NCBI RefSeq assembly: GCF_900155685.1
Contig: NZ_LT732548.1
Location: 4,663,302-4,727,301 of the forward strand
DNA: 64,000 bases
Source of the DNA: Paenibacillus bouchesdurhonensis
GTDB lineage: Bacteria > Bacillota > Bacilli > Paenibacillales > Paenibacillaceae
Direction of reading: 5' to 3'
In this document: positions 1 through 10,317 of the stretch, piece after piece
Numbering within the stretch: position 1 is the stretch's first letter
How the letters are laid out: the number at the start of each line of letters is the position of its first letter
The notes under the pieces: generated by a model
Told to the model about the DNA's origin: nothing
The model's database searches: none
What the model saw: the letters and a program-made list of their open reading frames with translations, nothing else
Made by a program: the position numbers and the translations under genes

Positions 1-41
1 TCCGCTGTTACCGTTGTCGGTTCCGCTGTTACCGTTGTCGG
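1..41 (-). repeat. 21-bp tandem repeat in the surface protein linker
   Basis: Two direct copies of a 21-base unit (core CCGCTGTTACCGTTGTCGG) encode a Gly-Thr-Asp-Asn-Gly-Asn-Ser type linker at the extreme C-terminal part visible here. The number of copies cannot be known because the array runs off the window. Confidence 0.8.
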
Positions 42-3000
42 AGCTGCCACCGGAGTTGCCGCCGGAGCCGCCACCAGAACGGATCGGCTTCATTGGCACG
101 TCGTATTTTACAATGTCAAAATCAACAGAAATCGTATCACTCCTGTGCGTCTCGTATCCGTCCTTCGTTACGATCAGATAGTAATCCGCTTCAGGAAACA
201 CCATGTACGCATAGAAGCCATTTGCGTCGCTATCCTGCTTCGGGCTCTCGTTGTCGTGCTGCGGAAAATTCGGAACCGGAGGAAGCGTTACTTTCGTATC
301 CGGAATACGCCCGTTATCTCTATTCCGCTTCGTATCCGCATAATACAGTGTAACTTTGGCTCCGTCAATCTTCTTGCCAGTGACGGCATTTCCTGTCGTC
401 TCATCATAAACCGTACCGTATGGGTCGACCAATTCCTCGGAAATATTCAGCTCTCCGTTTGCTTTCACATTCAGCTGCGTCACTTTAAAGAGCAGTTCCT
501 CGCCGGTCTCAGCTTTATAGCGAACTTCCATGGTGTACTTCTGCTCGCTCAGCCCTTCCACAGAGAAGGTGCCGTTCGAAGCCATCGGAAACGCCTTGGG
601 CTTACCGTTCTCCTCAATATACTTGTCGTTCTTGTCCTTCAAATAGATATACATATTGCTGGTAAATGATTCGTTGAATAACGCTGTTGTTCCATCCAAC
701 TGCTTGAACAGAACGATCCCTACCGCCGTAATGTCCGCCGGAACGGTCTCATCCGTCACGCTGCTGTCCACATTGGCCTTTTGCGTGAACTCGACAGGGA
801 CATCCTTCCCGCCTACCTGATACAACTTCGTATACGTGATCGTATAGTCGGTATCTGCTGCGGCTGGGACCGAATATTCACCCTTCTCATTCGTCCAAAT
901 CGTCTGCTGTTCGTTGGTCTTCTTGTTCGTCACGATGATTTTCGCATTCGGAATGACTTCTCCTGTGTTGTTGTCACGCAGCACGCCTTCCAGATACGGG
1001 TGGGTATTGACAAAGTGTGCTTCGGCCACTTTTTTCTCCGGAATGGTACCTGCGCGAACGAGACCTTCAGGATTCGTCACATAGCCGTCTTCCGTATAAT
1101 CATTCTGGGTCACCGTATACTCGAGATACGTCGGAAGTCCTTGCACAACGAACGTCTGGCCATCTGTAAGCTCGAAGGTCTCTCCGCTCTTGATCGTGCC
1201 CTTGCTGCCGTCCGACTTCTCATAGGCGTAGGATTCGTTCGCTCCCTCGCCTGTGAAGGTTACCGTGTACTTGAACGGCTTCTTTTTGTCGTCGTCTTTC
1301 CCTTTAACCGTGTTGCTGATGAGCAGGCCGCCCTTCAAGACTCGCACGTTCGTGAACGGGGCATCTTCATCTTTGCCCTCCATGACCCCAGTATAATACC
1401 GTTCCTCTGGAATGGTCACGTATTCGTCGGCTGTGTAGTCCTTCTGGGTAACTGTGTATTTCAGATCCTTAGGCAGACCCACAATTTCCAGCGTCTCTCC
1501 ATGCTTGAGTGTGAAGGATTCTCCAGACTTGATCGTGCCCGGTGTACTCGTCTCGCCATCCGACTTCGTATACGCGTAGCTTCCATCCTTGCCTGCTTCT
1601 TCAAAGATGACGGTGTACTCGAACGCCTTCGTCTTGTCGCCGCCGTTGCCCATGACCGTGTTGCTGATCGTCAGCTTGTTGACGGTTCGTTCATTGGTGA
1701 AGTCCGCTTCACGATCGGCGCGCGCCATGACTCCCTCATCAGACAATGCCACAGGGGTGGTCGCGTAGCCGTCGTTCTTGTAACCGTCCTGGGTGATCGT
1801 ATACTTCAAACTCTCTGGAAGATCCTTAATTTTAAAGGTCTCACCATGCTTGAGCTCGAAAGAAGCACCGGATTTGACCGTGCCCGTCGTGCCGTCTGAA
1901 TGCTCGTAATTGTAATCTTGACCCTTTCCTGTACCGTCAAAGGTCACCGTGTACTTAAACGGCTTGTCCAGTTCTGCGCCGTCCCCCGTGACGGTATTGC
2001 TGACGGTCAGATCGTTAACGTATCTCTTGTTGACGAAATCCGCCTTGTGGTCGCCTTTATTCAAGATTGTGCCGGACAGCTCTCTTGTCTCCGGCAAGGT
2101 CGTGTAACCGTCAACGGTCGTATAATCGGCCTCGGCTACGGTATAGACCAGATCCGCAGGCAATGCCGGGAGTGTCACAGATTCCCCATCCTTGAGGGTA
2201 ATCTTGTCTCCGCTCTTGATCTTGCCGATGCCGGTTGTACCGTCCGGCTCCTTGTAGGTATAGGTGTATTCTCCGTCCTTGCCTTCACCGGTGAAGATCA
2301 CGGTGTATTCAAAATCCTTGGAAGAATCGCTGCCGTTTCCTTCCACCTTATTGCTGATGGTCAGCTTTCCTTGCGCCGGCGTAGGCACGACCAGCGGATT
2401 ATTCGCATCTACCTTTATGCCATCTACCCAGATGGGCTTTCCTGGCGTATTTCCTACATATACTTGATAAATTCTTGTAGTTGGCAGCCAAGTATTTGTG
2501 TCAATATAAGTTTCCTTCAGCTCATAATACCCCGGATCCGGGAATAGCAGATTAAGTTTCCCTCCGCTATCGGTTTTTCCTTTGGCGATTTGAGTTCCGT
2601 CGTCTTTCTTATACAACGTAAACTCTACGTCCTTCAACGGATTGCCATTAGGATCTTCCTTTTTCAGGGGAAGCAGGGCATTGGAGCTTGAACTGCCGGC
2701 TACGTCCGAACTGTCCAGCGTGCTTTCGCTTCTGGCGCTGACAGACTTCAGATTGTCATCGCCCGCCAGCTTTACCTCGTTGCCCATTTTGTCTCCGGCT
2801 TTCGCTTTAGAGGGATCAACCTCTGTTTGATACACAAACTGGTAAAACTTATTAGGATCGTTCATTTTGAATTTTAGAACTGTAGTGCCTCCCGCGCCCG
2901 GTTCAGCTTCCGCCTGAACTTCAGCATTCGGGTCGTTTAGGTTCAGTGCTGTGCCCTCTCTTTCCAGAGCACCGCCGGCAGTCAGTTTAGCAGGATAAAC

Positions 3001-5958
3001 TGCCATACTAGGCGCAGTCAGCACAAGCTTTCCGTGTTCATCGTAGCGCAGATTCATGCCCGCACCTATGGTATCCTGCAAATAAACACCCTGCTCCATG
3101 TTGAATGGCGGGGTATAGTTCACTGTCCATTCCAGTACCCCTGGAACCGGCTTAGTTACCGACTTGCCTAGAGTTTGAATAGGTAAAATAACTTTACGCT
3201 GTTCGGTGATGATCTTTTCCATCCCGCCCCATGTCATATGCAGGTCGGCTTTGTTATACAGCACCTGCTTGTCTGTGCCGTTTGTAGTGTATTCCTCCAA
3301 ATATTTCTCCAGAGCCGCATTGGAAGGTCTTGCCTTCACCAGAATGACATAAGGGCTTTCCAGTTCAGAGAAGGTGAAGGTGCCTACGTTGCCGCTATGG
3401 GAGAAACTCACCACATGAGCAGGGTCGTTCGAATCGATGATTGACACGGCGTTGTTTCGAACCCCATAGCCGGTGCCGCTGCCATTGTCCGAATAACCTT
3501 TCCAAAGCTCAAAATCCTTCTCCTCGGAAAACGGAACGAATTCCCAGCCCTCCGGCAAGGTATCCACCAGCTTCACATCGGTGATGACCCGACTTCCGCC
3601 GTCCTTCGCCATTTCGACCGTGTTATAGCCCGGCATATTGACGCCTAGGCGGAAGGTAACGGTCTTGGTCGTTTGGTCATAACCAGCTAAGGTGTATTCA
3701 TCGCCGCTTGATGAGCTGTCATAACCGATATAGCGGTGAACGTTGTTCGGAATATACCATGTGTCATCCGTCCCGTTGTTCTTAATAGGATAGGATGCCG
3801 CAAGCATATCTTTGTTCAGCATACGCACGTGAAGGTTGATACTGTTTTGCGCTTGTTTTATGGTTTCGCCGTCAAAGAGCAAAGCCCGATTCCAGCGTGT
3901 TTTCCCTGCGTTAATATCCTGCCTGAAGAGGACATCCAGGTTGGTTTCAAGTGCACGGAAACTGAAAGATGTAGCTTTGTCGGTGTTGTATTCGGTCACC
4001 TTGATCAAATCTGCTACCACTTCACCGTTCACGGTCAAAGGAATAGCCTTCATGTTCAAGCCGGTTGCATTGGTCACACCCTTCAAGGTTCCCTCATGAT
4101 ACTTCTTCCAAAGCTGAGCAGTATTAACATTTGCTTTGATTTTCGCAATCGTTTCTACGCTCACCTCGCCGGTTGCATCCACAGCGTTGTCCAGGACGTT
4201 CAAATCTCCGCCATGCACCAGCACATCATATACCACCGCATTTGGCAGGGCATATTGTGGAGCTAGATTGATGATCCAAGTGACGCCGCCGAGGTTGAAA
4301 TCTTCCATCGAAACAGAGCCTGCTTTTGTAAAAGTGTGCGCGCCGATATTGACAATTGCCTCATCAGTCACTGCGTTAGGTCTTGTACCGGTCATTACAT
4401 CGTTGTTCTGTATACCATCTGATGTATCCAAATCCCAGTTGGCACGAGGGTCGATTCTGAAGGTGGAACCGCTTTGAACTTTACTCTTAATGATTAGTTC
4501 CACTTTACCGTCAACATCGCCAAAAGAATACATACTGTTTTCATCTGGTGTAGTCGCTTTCACTTCAGATGCAATGCCATCCACCCATGTCTGCCATGTA
4601 GCTGATTCAAATTCCAGCCCATCAGGTAATACATTTGTAATAGTAAAGTCCCTTAACCCTTTTTTATTATATTGGTTAACAGTGACTTTCCATGTAATGG
4701 TTTCATTTGGATGGTCATAAGAGGCGCTTGCTTGAATCCAGTCGGGTGCAATCCACGTTTCCCGAGCTGCACTGGCTTTTACATTAGCACTCGTATCCCT
4801 CAGTTGTACACTTGGGTTAAAATTCTGTCCTCCATTACGACCGGGATCTAATGCCACACCCCGATACTCTTTATAATACAAATCCTTATGAAACCATGCT
4901 TGATACTCGACCTTTGGATCCACTCCTGTCCCTGGCGGGAAGGTGTAACTCAGACCGCCCTCTGCATCAATGGTTGGCTCTACCGTATCGCCGTTTACCT
5001 TGAAGGATCCCGATACATAGACCATACGGTAATCAGAAGGCTTCGAATAAAACGTCATCCCATCTAGCGGCAGCTTGATTGTTGCATCAAGCACATCAAA
5101 AGAGGATGGAGTAGACTGGAAGGTCAAATAACCATCTTGATAGGCTGGCACAGTCAGATACCACCAAGTCCAGCTCCCATTCTTTGGCCAGTTGTTTCCT
5201 GTCAGGTTGATGCTGTATGCCGCTGTGACGTCCGGGTTTTTTAGCTGGTAAGCTCCCCCGAAAATCCAGATGGGCTTTGACTCGTCATAATCTAAGCCCG
5301 TTATATCCGAATTAGCGGTCGTTTCAAAGCCAAGGGCAACTGCTCGTCCAACACCATTGAAAAACCAATCGTCACCATTAAACACAATCTTGATGCTATT
5401 CGGGGTGAAATAGGCAGTGCCAAGCTGTTTCGCACCAAATTCAGTTGTTGCCATCAAGGTTTTGGTAGCTGTTGGCAACACCACTTCCTCGAAGTAGTCA
5501 TCCCTTTTTAGTTCGATCCAGTCGCCCTTCTGAATGTACAGGTCTGGATCCGCATTAGTCGGATCAGCATCATCACCATTCACTGGCACCTTAAGACCTT
5601 CCGACTTGAGCGTGAATGGCTGTCTGCCCTGGATGGTGCCGCCGGGAACAACAGCTTGGTTATCCTGCACCACCTCCAGCGGAAATGGCTCGTTTACTCC
5701 CATGAACACCGCCGTTTTGTCCGCCGGAATTGCCATCAAAGTTACGGGATTAAGCCCTTTTGGCGCATCGTACACCGCTTCAGTCACCGACGGTTCGGCC
5801 GCGTCCGGCAGGCTAAATTCGCTCTCTGCTGCCGTCCCGGAACCGCCTAGCGCACTATCCGCATATGCAGCACCAGAGAACGTCACCGTCTGCAAGACAA
5901 GCATAAGCGCCAGGCAGAGAGACAGCAAAGCCTTGCTTACACTGCGTTTTCGTTTCAT
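1..5958 (-). CDS. Giant secreted surface protein with CnaB-like and tandem repeat domains (3' end beyond window)
   Basis: Open reading frame of 1,986 codons running off the left edge. The ATG at 5958 follows a GGAGGAGAATCTTGCA-type Shine-Dalgarno region and encodes a basic signal peptide (KRKR, then a hydrophobic stretch ending AAYA). After a long N-terminal region (residues ~30-1090) of beta-rich, adhesin-like sequence with DUF11-style phrases come a CnaB-like domain (~1098-1155, KDVEFTLYKKDDG), four tandem repeats (~1197-1650) each starting with a form of LTISNTVxGxG and KxFxYTVxF, two carboxypeptidase-regulatory/CnaB-like domains (~1655-1740 and ~1835-1945), then a Gly/Ser/Asn linker. Proteins of this build are usually cell-wall-anchored adhesins or pilin-like proteins stabilised by isopeptide bonds; the anchor (LPXTG or SLH) would lie beyond the window. 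Family role is inferred; the architecture is seen. Confidence 0.85.
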   Translation of the reverse strand, partial: MKRKRSVSKALLSLCLALMLVLQTVTFSGAAYADSALGGSGTAAESEFSLPDAAEPSVTEAVYDAPKGLNPVTLMAIPADKTAVFMGVNEPFPLEVVQDNQAVVPGGTIQGRQPFTLKSEGLKVPVNGDDADPTNADPDLYIQKGDWIELKRDDYFEEVVLPTATKTLMATTEFGAKQLGTAYFTPNSIKIVFNGDDWFFNGVGRAVALGFETTANSDITGLDYDESKPIWIFGGAYQLKNPDVTAAYSINLTGNNWPKNGSWTWWYLTVPAYQDGYLTFQSTPSSFDVLDATIKLPLDGMTFYSKPSDYRMVYVSGSFKVNGDTVEPTIDAEGGLSYTFPPGTGVDPKVEYQAWFHKDLYYKEYRGVALDPGRNGGQNFNPSVQLRDTSANVKASAARETWIAPDWIQASASYDHPNETITWKVTVNQYNKKGLRDFTITNVLPDGLEFESATWQTWVDGIASEVKATTPDENSMYSFGDVDGKVELIIKSKVQSGSTFRIDPRANWDLDTSDGIQNNDVMTGTRPNAVTDEAIVNIGAHTFTKAGSVSMEDFNLGGVTWIINLAPQYALPNAVVYDVLVHGGDLNVLDNAVDATGEVSVETIAKIKANVNTAQLWKKYHEGTLKGVTNATGLNMKAIPLTVNGEVVADLIKVTEYNTDKATSFSFRALETNLDVLFRQDINAGKTRWNRALLFDGETIKQAQNSINLHVRMLNKDMLAASYPIKNNGTDDTWYIPNNVHRYIGYDSSSSGDEYTLAGYDQTTKTVTFRLGVNMPGYNTVEMAKDGGSRVITDVKLVDTLPEGWEFVPFSEEKDFELWKGYSDNGSGTGYGVRNNAVSIIDSNDPAHVVSFSHSGNVGTFTFSELESPYVILVKARPSNAALEKYLEEYTTNGTDKQVLYNKADLHMTWGGMEKIITEQRKVILPIQTLGKSVTKPVPGVLEWTVNYTPPFNMEQGVYLQDTIGAGMNLRYDEHGKLVLTAPSMAVYPAKLTAGGALEREGTALNLNDPNAEVQAEAEPGAGGTTVLKFKMNDPNKFYQFVYQTEVDPSKAKAGDKMGNEVKLAGDDNLKSVSARSESTLDSSDVAGSSSSNALLPLKKEDPNGNPLKDVEFTLYKKDDGTQIAKGKTDSGGKLNLLFPDPGYYELKETYIDTNTWLPTTRIYQVYVGNTPGKPIWVDGIKVDANNPLVVPTPAQGKLTISNKVEGNGSDSSKDFEYTVIFTGEGKDGEYTYTYKEPDGTTGIGKIKSGDKITLKDGESVTLPALPADLVYTVAEADYTTVDGYTTLPETRELSGTILNKGDHKADFVNKRYVNDLTVSNTVTGDGAELDKPFKYTVTFDGTGKGQDYNYEHSDGTTGTVKSGASFELKHGETFKIKDLPESLKYTITQDGYKNDGYATTPVALSDEGVMARADREADFTNERTVNKLTISNTVMGNGGDKTKAFEYTVIFEEAGKDGSYAYTKSDGETSTPGTIKSGESFTLKHGETLEIVGLPKDLKYTVTQKDYTADEYVTIPEERYYTGVMEGKDEDAPFTNVRVLKGGLLISNTVKGKDDDKKKPFKYTVTFTGEGANESYAYEKSDGSKGTIKSGETFELTDGQTFVVQGLPTYLEYTVTQNDYTEDGYVTNPEGLVRAGTIPEKKVAEAHFVNTHPYLEGVLRDNNTGEVIPNAKIIVTNKKTNEQQTIWTNEKGEYSVPAAADTDYTITYTKLYQVGGKDVPVEFTQKANVDSSVTDETVPADITAVGIVLFKQLDGTTALFNESFTSNMYIYLKDKNDKYIEENGKPKAFPMASNGTFSVEGLSEQKYTMEVRYKAETGEELLFKVTQLNVKANGELNISEELVDPYGTVYDETTGNAVTGKKIDGAKVTLYYADTKRNRDNGRIPDTKVTLPPVPNFPQHDNESPKQDSDANGFYAYMVFPEADYYLIVTKDGYETHRSDTISVDFDIVKYDVPMKPIRSGGGSGGNSGGSSDNGNSGTDNGNSG
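1020..2385 (-). repeat. Four tandem ~340-bp protein-domain repeats
   Basis: Within the surface protein gene, four units begin near 2365, 2015, 1675 and 1335. Each encodes a ~113-residue domain with SNTV near the start, YTVxF, Y-x-Y-x-x-SDG, a K-SG-F-L-GE/GQ block, and a closing ADFxN or PFTN-type motif. The final Asn together with an early Lys is the pattern expected for intramolecular isopeptide bonds (DUF7601/CnaB-like). DNA identity between units is only partial, so the duplication is old. Confidence 0.75.
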
Positions 5959-6298
5959 TGCAAGATTCTCCTCCATTTCCCGAAACTTCTTTGTCAGCAG
6001 CAAGATCATCTGCCAATATAGCGCACAAGCGAATAGACATTGCTATTGGCTTAACCCAGCGGCCCTTCAACATCATCGAAATCTTACGGAATTCCAGATG
6101 ACCGGGTAAATACCGCGGGCGTGCAGGCCGTTGATCCATGCGTAGTAACTTTCTTCCCCCTCTCCTTCGACCCTCCTCGTCAGTTATACACTGCGAATTG
6201 ACAAAATACGCCAAGTTTACACAGTCTATTTCATCATTCTATTGCCACATTCTCAACATTATCTAGACAACCTACCATTTGGGATATTCCTATAAAAA
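5959..6298. other. Intergenic leader of the surface protein gene
   Basis: About 340 bases upstream of the surface protein start. Minus-strand open frames here are short and have no plausible ribosome binding site. I see no clear promoter that I would defend; the region presumably holds the promoter and 5' leader of the surface protein. Confidence 0.4.
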
Positions 6299-6333
6299 AA
6301 TAGAATCATACCTCAGTGAAGTGTGATTCTATT
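6299..6333. terminator. Bidirectional intrinsic terminator-like hairpin
   Basis: A 13-bp stem with one mismatch (arms 6299-6311 and 6321-6333, loop 9). Read on the minus strand the stem is followed directly by seven T residues; on the plus strand it is followed by TCTTTTCT. It lies between the divergent surface protein and HIT genes, upstream of both, so it may insulate them from stray transcription or belong to an unannotated leader. Confidence 0.7.
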
Positions 6334-6512
6334 TCTTTTCTACTCTCTCGTTGAAAAAACATTAGGTCTGCTCTCTTATTAGAGCCTAACATCCAACCTA
6401 AGACTTTTTAATATAATGATCCTTTATGTTTTAGGCTGTTTTCTTGAAAATTGTTGCTAATTAGAGTGGAAAAATGTAAAAATGATACTAAAACATTAAG
6501 GTGGTTGTCTCA

Positions 6513-6914
6513 ATGAAGGAATGTCCTTTCTGCAGTCTTGAATTAGTAGAACAACAACAAGTGATAATTCAGAATGAACATTGTCTTTTCCTACAAACCC
6601 CGCAAGAAGTTTTAATTGGTTCAGGACTAATAGTGCCAATTAAGCATCGTGAAACAGTGTTTGACTTAACCGAAGAAGAATGGGCTTCAACATATTCATT
6701 ATTACAAGAAGTAAAATCTATCTTGGAGGAAGAACATCGCCCCAATGGGTATAACATTGGTTGGAACTGTAATGCTGTTGGAGGTCAGCATATCATGCAT
6801 TCACACCTACATGTTATTCCCCGATTTAGTGACGAACCCTATGCTGGCAAAGGGATTAGACACTGGCTAAAAAGCGCCGATAACAAGCGAAATACATCAG
6901 CCCGTTTTAAATGA
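6513..6914 (+). CDS. HIT family nucleotide-binding protein
   Basis: A 133-residue histidine-triad protein. The hallmark H-x-H-x-H is seen as HSHLHV, preceded by GGQHIM, and an N-terminal CPFC pair fits the zinc site present in many HIT proteins. HIT enzymes hydrolyse or transfer nucleotides from dinucleoside polyphosphates, AMP-lysine or similar adducts; the exact substrate here is unknown. The ATG at 6513 is chosen because AAGGTGG (6498-6504) sits 8 bases upstream; an upstream in-frame GTG at 6501 overlaps that site. The gene stands alone, convergent with the UvrA-like gene. Confidence 0.9.
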   Translation: MKECPFCSLELVEQQQVIIQNEHCLFLQTPQEVLIGSGLIVPIKHRETVFDLTEEEWASTYSLLQEVKSILEEEHRPNGYNIGWNCNAVGGQHIMHSHLHVIPRFSDEPYAGKGIRHWLKSADNKRNTSARFK

Positions 6915-7007
6915 CATTATCGTAGTGAAATTCGGTTTCTGGCACGATGCCAATGAGCGCAAGGCAAATAGAATTTTATGTCTCCAATAGAATGCAGTGG
7001 AAGCATC

Positions 7008-7027
7008 AACATCAAGTTTCACATCAA
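7008..7027. other. 20-bp match to the element's left attachment region
   Basis: The 20 bases at 7008-7027 are identical to 33155-33174, which spans the left boundary of the integrative element; they overlap the stop codon of the UvrA-like gene. The match starts with AACATCAAG and ends with CACATCAA. It could be a secondary integration site, a scar, or chance; 20 identical bases are unlikely by chance in 64 kb. Confidence 0.5.
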
Positions 7028-9274
7028 CCATTTCGCTGTCCATGTTTCTGCATGCAACATCTCTTCTGGTCTACCCTCGAATATAATATGTCCACCTTGT
7101 TTTCCTCCGCCTGGACCCAGTTCGATGACCCAGTCGCTCGCCACTATAAAGTCTAGATTATGTTCGATGATGATCACGGAATTACCTCTGTTTACAAGCG
7201 CTTGAAATACGTCTAAGAGCTTTCCATTATCTTTCGTATGCAGTCCTAAGGATGGCTCGTCCAATAGATAAATCTGGCCTTCCTTTTGCAAGTGGCTGGC
7301 AAGTTTCAGACGTTGGATTTCTCCTCCGCTTAGCGAGCTTGTCGTCTGTCCTAGGGTTAGATACCCTAATCCTACATCTTTTAGCGTATTCACTCTTTTT
7401 AAGATCTTTGGCATTCGAAAATAGGTCATCGCCTCATCGATCGTTAAATTTAAAATTTCTACAATATTTTTATCTTGATATCGGTATGACAGCGCCTCGT
7501 CGGAATATCTCGTACCGGCACATGCTTCACAAGGGATCGTTACCGGATCTGCAAATGCAACGTCTGGCGTGATCACTCCTTTTCCTTCGCAGACAGGACA
7601 TGCTCCTAAGGAATTAAAGCTGAACAAACCTGCTGGTTGTCCGGTTTCCTTCGAAAATATGGAGCGAATATCATCCATGATTCCCATATAGGTAGCTAGT
7701 GTCGAGCGGCTAGAAATTCCTATACTGCCTTGCCCTACCATGATCGTTTCTGGATAACTCTCCGCGAATGCTTCCAGCATTAAGGAGCTTTTGCCTGATC
7801 CTGATACTCCACATATAGCGACCAAGACATTTTTAGGAATGTTTACGCTTATATTTTTTAAGTTATTGTGACTTGCTTTTTTTATTGTAAAATAACCTTT
7901 TATCTCTCTTGGATTTTTGTTTATGTTGAGGCTGTAGTTTAGGTTGGTTGCAGCGGGAGAGTTTTGTAGTCCTTCTAATTTCCCTTGATAGACCACTTCT
8001 CCTCCATGTACACCTGCTCCTGGCCCCATCTCAATGATTTCATCCGCTGCTTTAATTACGGATAGATCGTGCTCAATGACGATGACCGTATTATGTTGTT
8101 CTTTAATACTTTGCAGCATCTGTATTAACATGTTTACTTCTTCTGGATGAAGTCCTGCACTGGGTTCGTCGAATATGTATGTGATATTGTTCAGACTGCT
8201 CCCTAAATGACGAGCGATTTTTACTCTTTGCGCTTCGCCGCCGGACAGAGTGCCCATTTTTCTGGAAAGGCTCAAATAACCTAATCCCATGTCCACTAGC
8301 TGTTGGAGCAGTGGAATCGCTTGGAGCGCGATTGATGCTCCCATAGGACCCTTGATGTTCGTTAGTTCCTCTAGTAATTCTGTCAGCTCTAATTGATCGT
8401 ATTCTGCTATATTAAAACCGTTTATTTTACATTCCAACACCTTGGGGTTCAGGCCGGAACCTTGGCAGGTTGGGCACAATGCATGTGTGGATACAGCCAA
8501 GACGTCATCTTGGGATACTTCCTTGAGCTTAGTGACATCTCTATTAATATAGAGTCGCGTAAATCTGGGCAATAGCCCGTCCCATTCATGGGGTTGCGGC
8601 CCGTTCTTCGTGTGAAACGGCGCGAAGACTTTTTCACCTTCCGGGGGACCATATAATAGCAGGCGGAGTTCTTCTTCGGAATAGTCCTTAATGGGTTTAT
8701 CCGGATCGAATAATCCGCCGGTCATCATCCATCTGCCTTGCCAACCGGAAGGTGATAATGGCTTAAATTTCACGGCATAATCTCGAAGCGACTTATCGTA
8801 ATCGATCATTTTATTTAAATCAGGGGTAATGACCTTCCCGAATCCGCCACATTGCGGACATCTGCCAAAGGAGCTTTGACTCGAAAAATCACTAGCAGAA
8901 CCTACAGCTGGCTTTCCTATTCTGGAGAACAACAGCCTAAGCAATGGATGGATATCCATAAAGGTGCCGACGGTTGAGCGGGAATTGCCCCCTATAGGCC
9001 TTTGTTCCACAACGACAACCGGGCTTAAGTTTTGCATCAGATCGGCTTGAGGTCTTTCATATCTTGGCATTTGATTTCTGATATAGAGGGGATAGTTCAA
9101 GGTCATTTGTCTTCTGCTTTCCGTTGCTAAGGTATCGAATACAACAGAGCTCTTACCTGAGCCTGAAAGACCCGTAAATACGATGATTTTTTCTTTGGGT
9201 ATGTTTAAATCTATATTTTTCAGATTATTTTCTTTAAGCCCTCTTAAAATGATCTCATCTTTTATTTCTGACAT
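7019..9274 (-). CDS. UvrA-like ABC ATPase (excinuclease A paralogue)
   Basis: About 751 residues. Two ABC modules: Walker A GLSGSGKSS near residue 35 and GVSGSGKSS in the second half, signature LSGGEAQR and LSGGEIQR, Walker B FDEPSAGLHP and LDEPSLGLH, and CxxC zinc-finger pairs (CPQCGG, CPVCEG). It is ~200 residues shorter than canonical UvrA (~940) and lacks the usual UvrB-binding insert, matching the UvrA2/drug-tolerance class often found next to stress genes. Such proteins are thought to act in DNA damage or intercalating-drug resistance. ATG at 9274 is preferred: AAGGGATGG lies just upstream. It follows the dus gene on the same strand with ~30 bp spacing, so the two are probably co-transcribed. 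Confidence 0.9.
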   Translation of the reverse strand: MSEIKDEIILRGLKENNLKNIDLNIPKEKIIVFTGLSGSGKSSVVFDTLATESRRQMTLNYPLYIRNQMPRYERPQADLMQNLSPVVVVEQRPIGGNSRSTVGTFMDIHPLLRLLFSRIGKPAVGSASDFSSQSSFGRCPQCGGFGKVITPDLNKMIDYDKSLRDYAVKFKPLSPSGWQGRWMMTGGLFDPDKPIKDYSEEELRLLLYGPPEGEKVFAPFHTKNGPQPHEWDGLLPRFTRLYINRDVTKLKEVSQDDVLAVSTHALCPTCQGSGLNPKVLECKINGFNIAEYDQLELTELLEELTNIKGPMGASIALQAIPLLQQLVDMGLGYLSLSRKMGTLSGGEAQRVKIARHLGSSLNNITYIFDEPSAGLHPEEVNMLIQMLQSIKEQHNTVIVIEHDLSVIKAADEIIEMGPGAGVHGGEVVYQGKLEGLQNSPAATNLNYSLNINKNPREIKGYFTIKKASHNNLKNISVNIPKNVLVAICGVSGSGKSSLMLEAFAESYPETIMVGQGSIGISSRSTLATYMGIMDDIRSIFSKETGQPAGLFSFNSLGACPVCEGKGVITPDVAFADPVTIPCEACAGTRYSDEALSYRYQDKNIVEILNLTIDEAMTYFRMPKILKRVNTLKDVGLGYLTLGQTTSSLSGGEIQRLKLASHLQKEGQIYLLDEPSLGLHTKDNGKLLDVFQALVNRGNSVIIIEHNLDFIVASDWVIELGPGGGKQGGHIIFEGRPEEMLHAETWTAKWLM

Positions 9275-9303
9275 TGTACCATCCCTTCTATGCCGTATAT
9301 ATT

Positions 9304-10317
9304 TCACCCATTGTCCTTCTGATCAGTATTAACCTCCACATTCTTTTCAAAGTTATCGAGCAGTGCCCGCACTTCATCCGTTGACTTGGTGCTCATCATT
9401 TGATGTCTTAATTCACTAGCCCCGCGGAAGCCTTTGACATATACTTTGAAGAAGCGCTGAAGCCCTGACATGGCACGTGGCAGCTCTTCGATATATTGAT
9501 CATGAAGATCAAGGTGCAGCTTCAGAAGGTCTAGGTATTCTTTCGGGTTATGCTCTTTGGGTTCTTTTTCAAAAGCGAACGGATTGCTGAATATTCCCCG
9601 CCCAATCATAATGCCATCTACACCGTATTGCTCCGCAAGCTTTAGCCCTGTTTCACGGTCAGGAATATCTCCGTTAATGGTTAGAAGAGTATTTGGCGCC
9701 ACTTCATCACGTAATGCTTTAATTTCCGGAATCAGCTCCCAATGCGCATCCACTTGGCTCATTTCCTTCCTTGTTCGCAAATGAATAGAAAGGTTCGCAA
9801 TATCCTGTTTTAATATATGCGTTAGCCACCCCTGCCACTCGTCGATCTCCTCGTATCCAAGTCTTGTTTTCACACTTACAGGCAGTCCTCCCGCTTTGGC
9901 GGCTTGGATAATTTCTGCTGCAACATCAGGGCGAAGAATAAGGCCGCTCCCCTTCCCTCTCGATGCCACATTGGGAACAGGGCAGCCCATATTGATATCT
10001 ATCCCTTTAAATCCGAGCTCTGCCATCCCGATACTCATTTGCCGGAAATATTCCGGCTTATCTCCCCAAATATGGGCAACCATAGGCTGCTCATCTTCTG
10101 TAAACATCAAACGTCCACGCACACTTTTGTGCCCATCGGGGTGACAATAACTCTCTGTGTTTGCGAACTCTGTAAAAAACACATCAGGTCTGCCCGCTTT
10201 GCTCACCACATGACGAAACACAACATCGGTCACATCTTCCATTGGAGCAAGCACAAAAAAGGGCCGTGGCAGATCACTCCAAAAATGATTTATCAAATCA
10301 AACTCAAATCCTTTCAT
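9304..10317 (-). CDS. dus: tRNA-dihydrouridine synthase (Dus family)
   Basis: 337 residues with the flavin TIM-barrel hallmarks of Dus enzymes: LAPMEDVTD near residue 23, [11 protein letters not shown] near 107, SVKTRLG near 148, a NGDI motif and [10 protein letters not shown] near 235. The conserved catalytic Cys is present in GCPVP. Dus proteins reduce uridines in tRNA D-loops with FMN and NADPH. The HLRTRKE segment replaces the common H-R-T-R motif. The Shine-Dalgarno sequence before 10317 is weak; no better start is seen. Co-directional with the UvrA-like gene downstream. Confidence 0.92.
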   Translation of the reverse strand: MKGFEFDLINHFWSDLPRPFFVLAPMEDVTDVVFRHVVSKAGRPDVFFTEFANTESYCHPDGHKSVRGRLMFTEDEQPMVAHIWGDKPEYFRQMSIGMAELGFKGIDINMGCPVPNVASRGKGSGLILRPDVAAEIIQAAKAGGLPVSVKTRLGYEEIDEWQGWLTHILKQDIANLSIHLRTRKEMSQVDAHWELIPEIKALRDEVAPNTLLTINGDIPDRETGLKLAEQYGVDGIMIGRGIFSNPFAFEKEPKEHNPKEYLDLLKLHLDLHDQYIEELPRAMSGLQRFFKVYVKGFRGASELRHQMMSTKSTDEVRALLDNFEKNVEVNTDQKDNG

